From DASYSL01 sp036003365 (lineage in GTDB: Bacteria > Eisenbacteria > RBG-16-71-46 > DASYSL01): a DNA stretch of 14,741 nt. The position numbers and the translations under genes are program-made. The stretch lies in the NCBI GenBank assembly GCA_036003365.1, contig DASYSL010000171.1, forward strand, positions 1-14,741, written 5' to 3'. Shown here piece by piece: positions 14,031 through 14,741 of the stretch. The notes under the pieces are model-generated. The model did not search any database. It was not told the DNA's origin and was given only the letters and a program-made list of their open reading frames with translations. Every line of letters starts with the position of its first letter. The first letter of the stretch is position 1.

Positions 14031-14615
14031 CTACATCCGGTCGTTGGTCATGAGCGTGCGCAGAGATCGCTCGAACGCCTGCGCCTGACGGCGATCGTCG
14101 TCGCTGCCGTCCTGACTCAGATAGCCGCCGCGGTGCACGGCGCGCACGATGCCCTCGCGATCCACGAGCAAGCTCGCCGACGTGTAGGCGCGGTCCTGGC
14201 CGCGCAGCCAGAGCTTGTCGAGCGCCGCCCAGTTCTCGTCGACCGCGAGCGTGCCGCGCATGCCGATGCGCTTGGCGTAGGCGCGCACCGCATCGTCGCT
14301 CACCGCATGCGGCGGCTTGGGGTGATAGATGTCGATCACCACCAAGCCCTGGTCGCGATACTCGTCGCCCCAGCTGGAGAGCACCGGCGCCGAGGCGCGG
14401 CAGTACGGACACTGGTCGGTCCAGAAGCGGATGAGGACCACCTTGCCCTTGTAATCCGCGGGCTTGCGATGGACGGGCGCGTCCACGAAGCGCAGAGCGC
14501 CCCAGTCGGGAAGGCGCTTGCCGAGAACATCGGCGCCCTCGGCTTCGAGCGAGGCGGCGCGGCCGGGGACAGATAAAGCCATCAGGGCCGCCAGCGCGAG
14601 AATTGCGAGTCTCAT
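14031..14615 (-). CDS. Secreted TlpA-like thioredoxin-fold protein
   Basis: This 194-residue protein has a signal peptide (MRLAILALAALMALSVPGRA) and a thioredoxin fold of the TlpA/AhpC-TSA type. The redox motif is CPYC (Cys69 and Cys72) in FWTDQCPYCRASAPVL. An insertion YHPKPPHAVSDDAVRAYAKRIG follows the second strand, as in TlpA-like proteins, and the segment before the cis-proline site is RAYTSASLLVDREG. The expected cis-Pro before SLLVD is not present (Thr-Ser-Ala-Ser), which is unusual. It is likely a periplasmic thiol-disulfide oxidoreductase or peroxiredoxin-like protein. It is convergent with the barrel gene, 12 bases apart. There is no Shine-Dalgarno sequence upstream of the ATG. Confidence 0.85.
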   Translation of the reverse strand: MRLAILALAALMALSVPGRAASLEAEGADVLGKRLPDWGALRFVDAPVHRKPADYKGKVVLIRFWTDQCPYCRASAPVLSSWGDEYRDQGLVVIDIYHPKPPHAVSDDAVRAYAKRIGMRGTLAVDENWAALDKLWLRGQDRAYTSASLLVDREGIVRAVHRGGYLSQDGSDDDRRQAQAFERSLRTLMTNDRM

Positions 14616-14715
14616 ACGAGGAGGGTAGCGCGCCCGGCCGCCGCCACGCCGAGAATTCCACGCAATCTCGTCGGCGGCCTACCGAGGCGCTCGGCCTCTG
14701 TGCGAAAATCGCCGC

Positions 14716-14741
14716 GTGTTCCAGCCCTTGTCCCGCATGCG
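14716..14741 (+). CDS. Possible start of a divergent gene, cut by the right edge
   Basis: GTG at 14716 opens a frame reading MFQPLSRM to the end of the window. The upstream GAAAAT at 14704-14709, six bases before the GTG, could be a -10 element giving a leaderless transcript. Eight codons are too few to support a function or be sure of a gene. Confidence 0.2.

Noticed and set aside
1..14741. CRISPR arrays, tRNA/rRNA genes, insertion sequences, integrases or phage genes
   Set aside because: None seen by reading: no regular direct repeats, no transposase motifs, no cloverleaf or rRNA-like stretch. Base composition is even throughout.

Overview
The window is 14.7 kb of gene-dense, high-GC DNA from a diderm (Gram-negative-type) bacterium. 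The diderm call rests on an Mla-like phospholipid ABC transporter, an outer-membrane beta-barrel, lipopolysaccharide-type glycosyltransferases and several cleavable signal peptides. The phylum cannot be read from the sequence. A ceramide-type lipid operon with an Aur1-like enzyme, a LolA-like protein and an Omp85-like barrel would suit an FCB-like lineage such as Eisenbacteria or Gemmatimonadota, or a Myxococcota-like one; this is inference. I saw no rRNA or tRNA genes, CRISPR array, insertion sequence or phage gene.

Layout: (1) Positions 1-2122, minus strand: two overlapping family-2 glycosyltransferases (one WaaE/KdtX-like) followed by a truncated MFS transporter that runs off the left edge. 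(2) Positions 2123-2396: a divergent intergenic region with a candidate promoter, a dyad, an intrinsic-terminator-like hairpin followed by seven T, and a second strong hairpin before the ribosome binding site. (3) Positions 2397-6806, plus strand: a tight four-gene operon of serine palmitoyltransferase-type PLP enzyme, GNAT-fold acyltransferase, extended SDR reductase and Aur1-type PAP2 membrane enzyme. This is the gene content expected for bacterial ceramide synthesis plus head-group transfer. (4) Positions 6870-7931: an unassigned polytopic membrane protein with conserved-looking histidines, ending at a strong terminator. (5) Positions 7993-9210, minus strand: a complete MFS transporter. (6) Positions 9297-14018, plus strand: a five-gene operon of MlaE-like permease, MlaF-like ATPase, MCE-domain protein, LolA-like periplasmic protein and outer-membrane barrel. 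This looks like a full inner-to-outer-membrane lipid path. (7) Positions 14031-14615, minus strand: a secreted TlpA-like thioredoxin-fold protein. A possible gene start lies at the right edge.

The most notable reading is that a predicted ceramide/phosphosphingolipid synthesis operon sits about 2.5 kb from a predicted trans-envelope lipid transport operon, beside lipopolysaccharide-type glycosyltransferases. The cluster may make an unusual envelope lipid and move it to the outer membrane. The synthesis assignment is well supported at family level. The functional link between the two operons is a hypothesis from proximity only.
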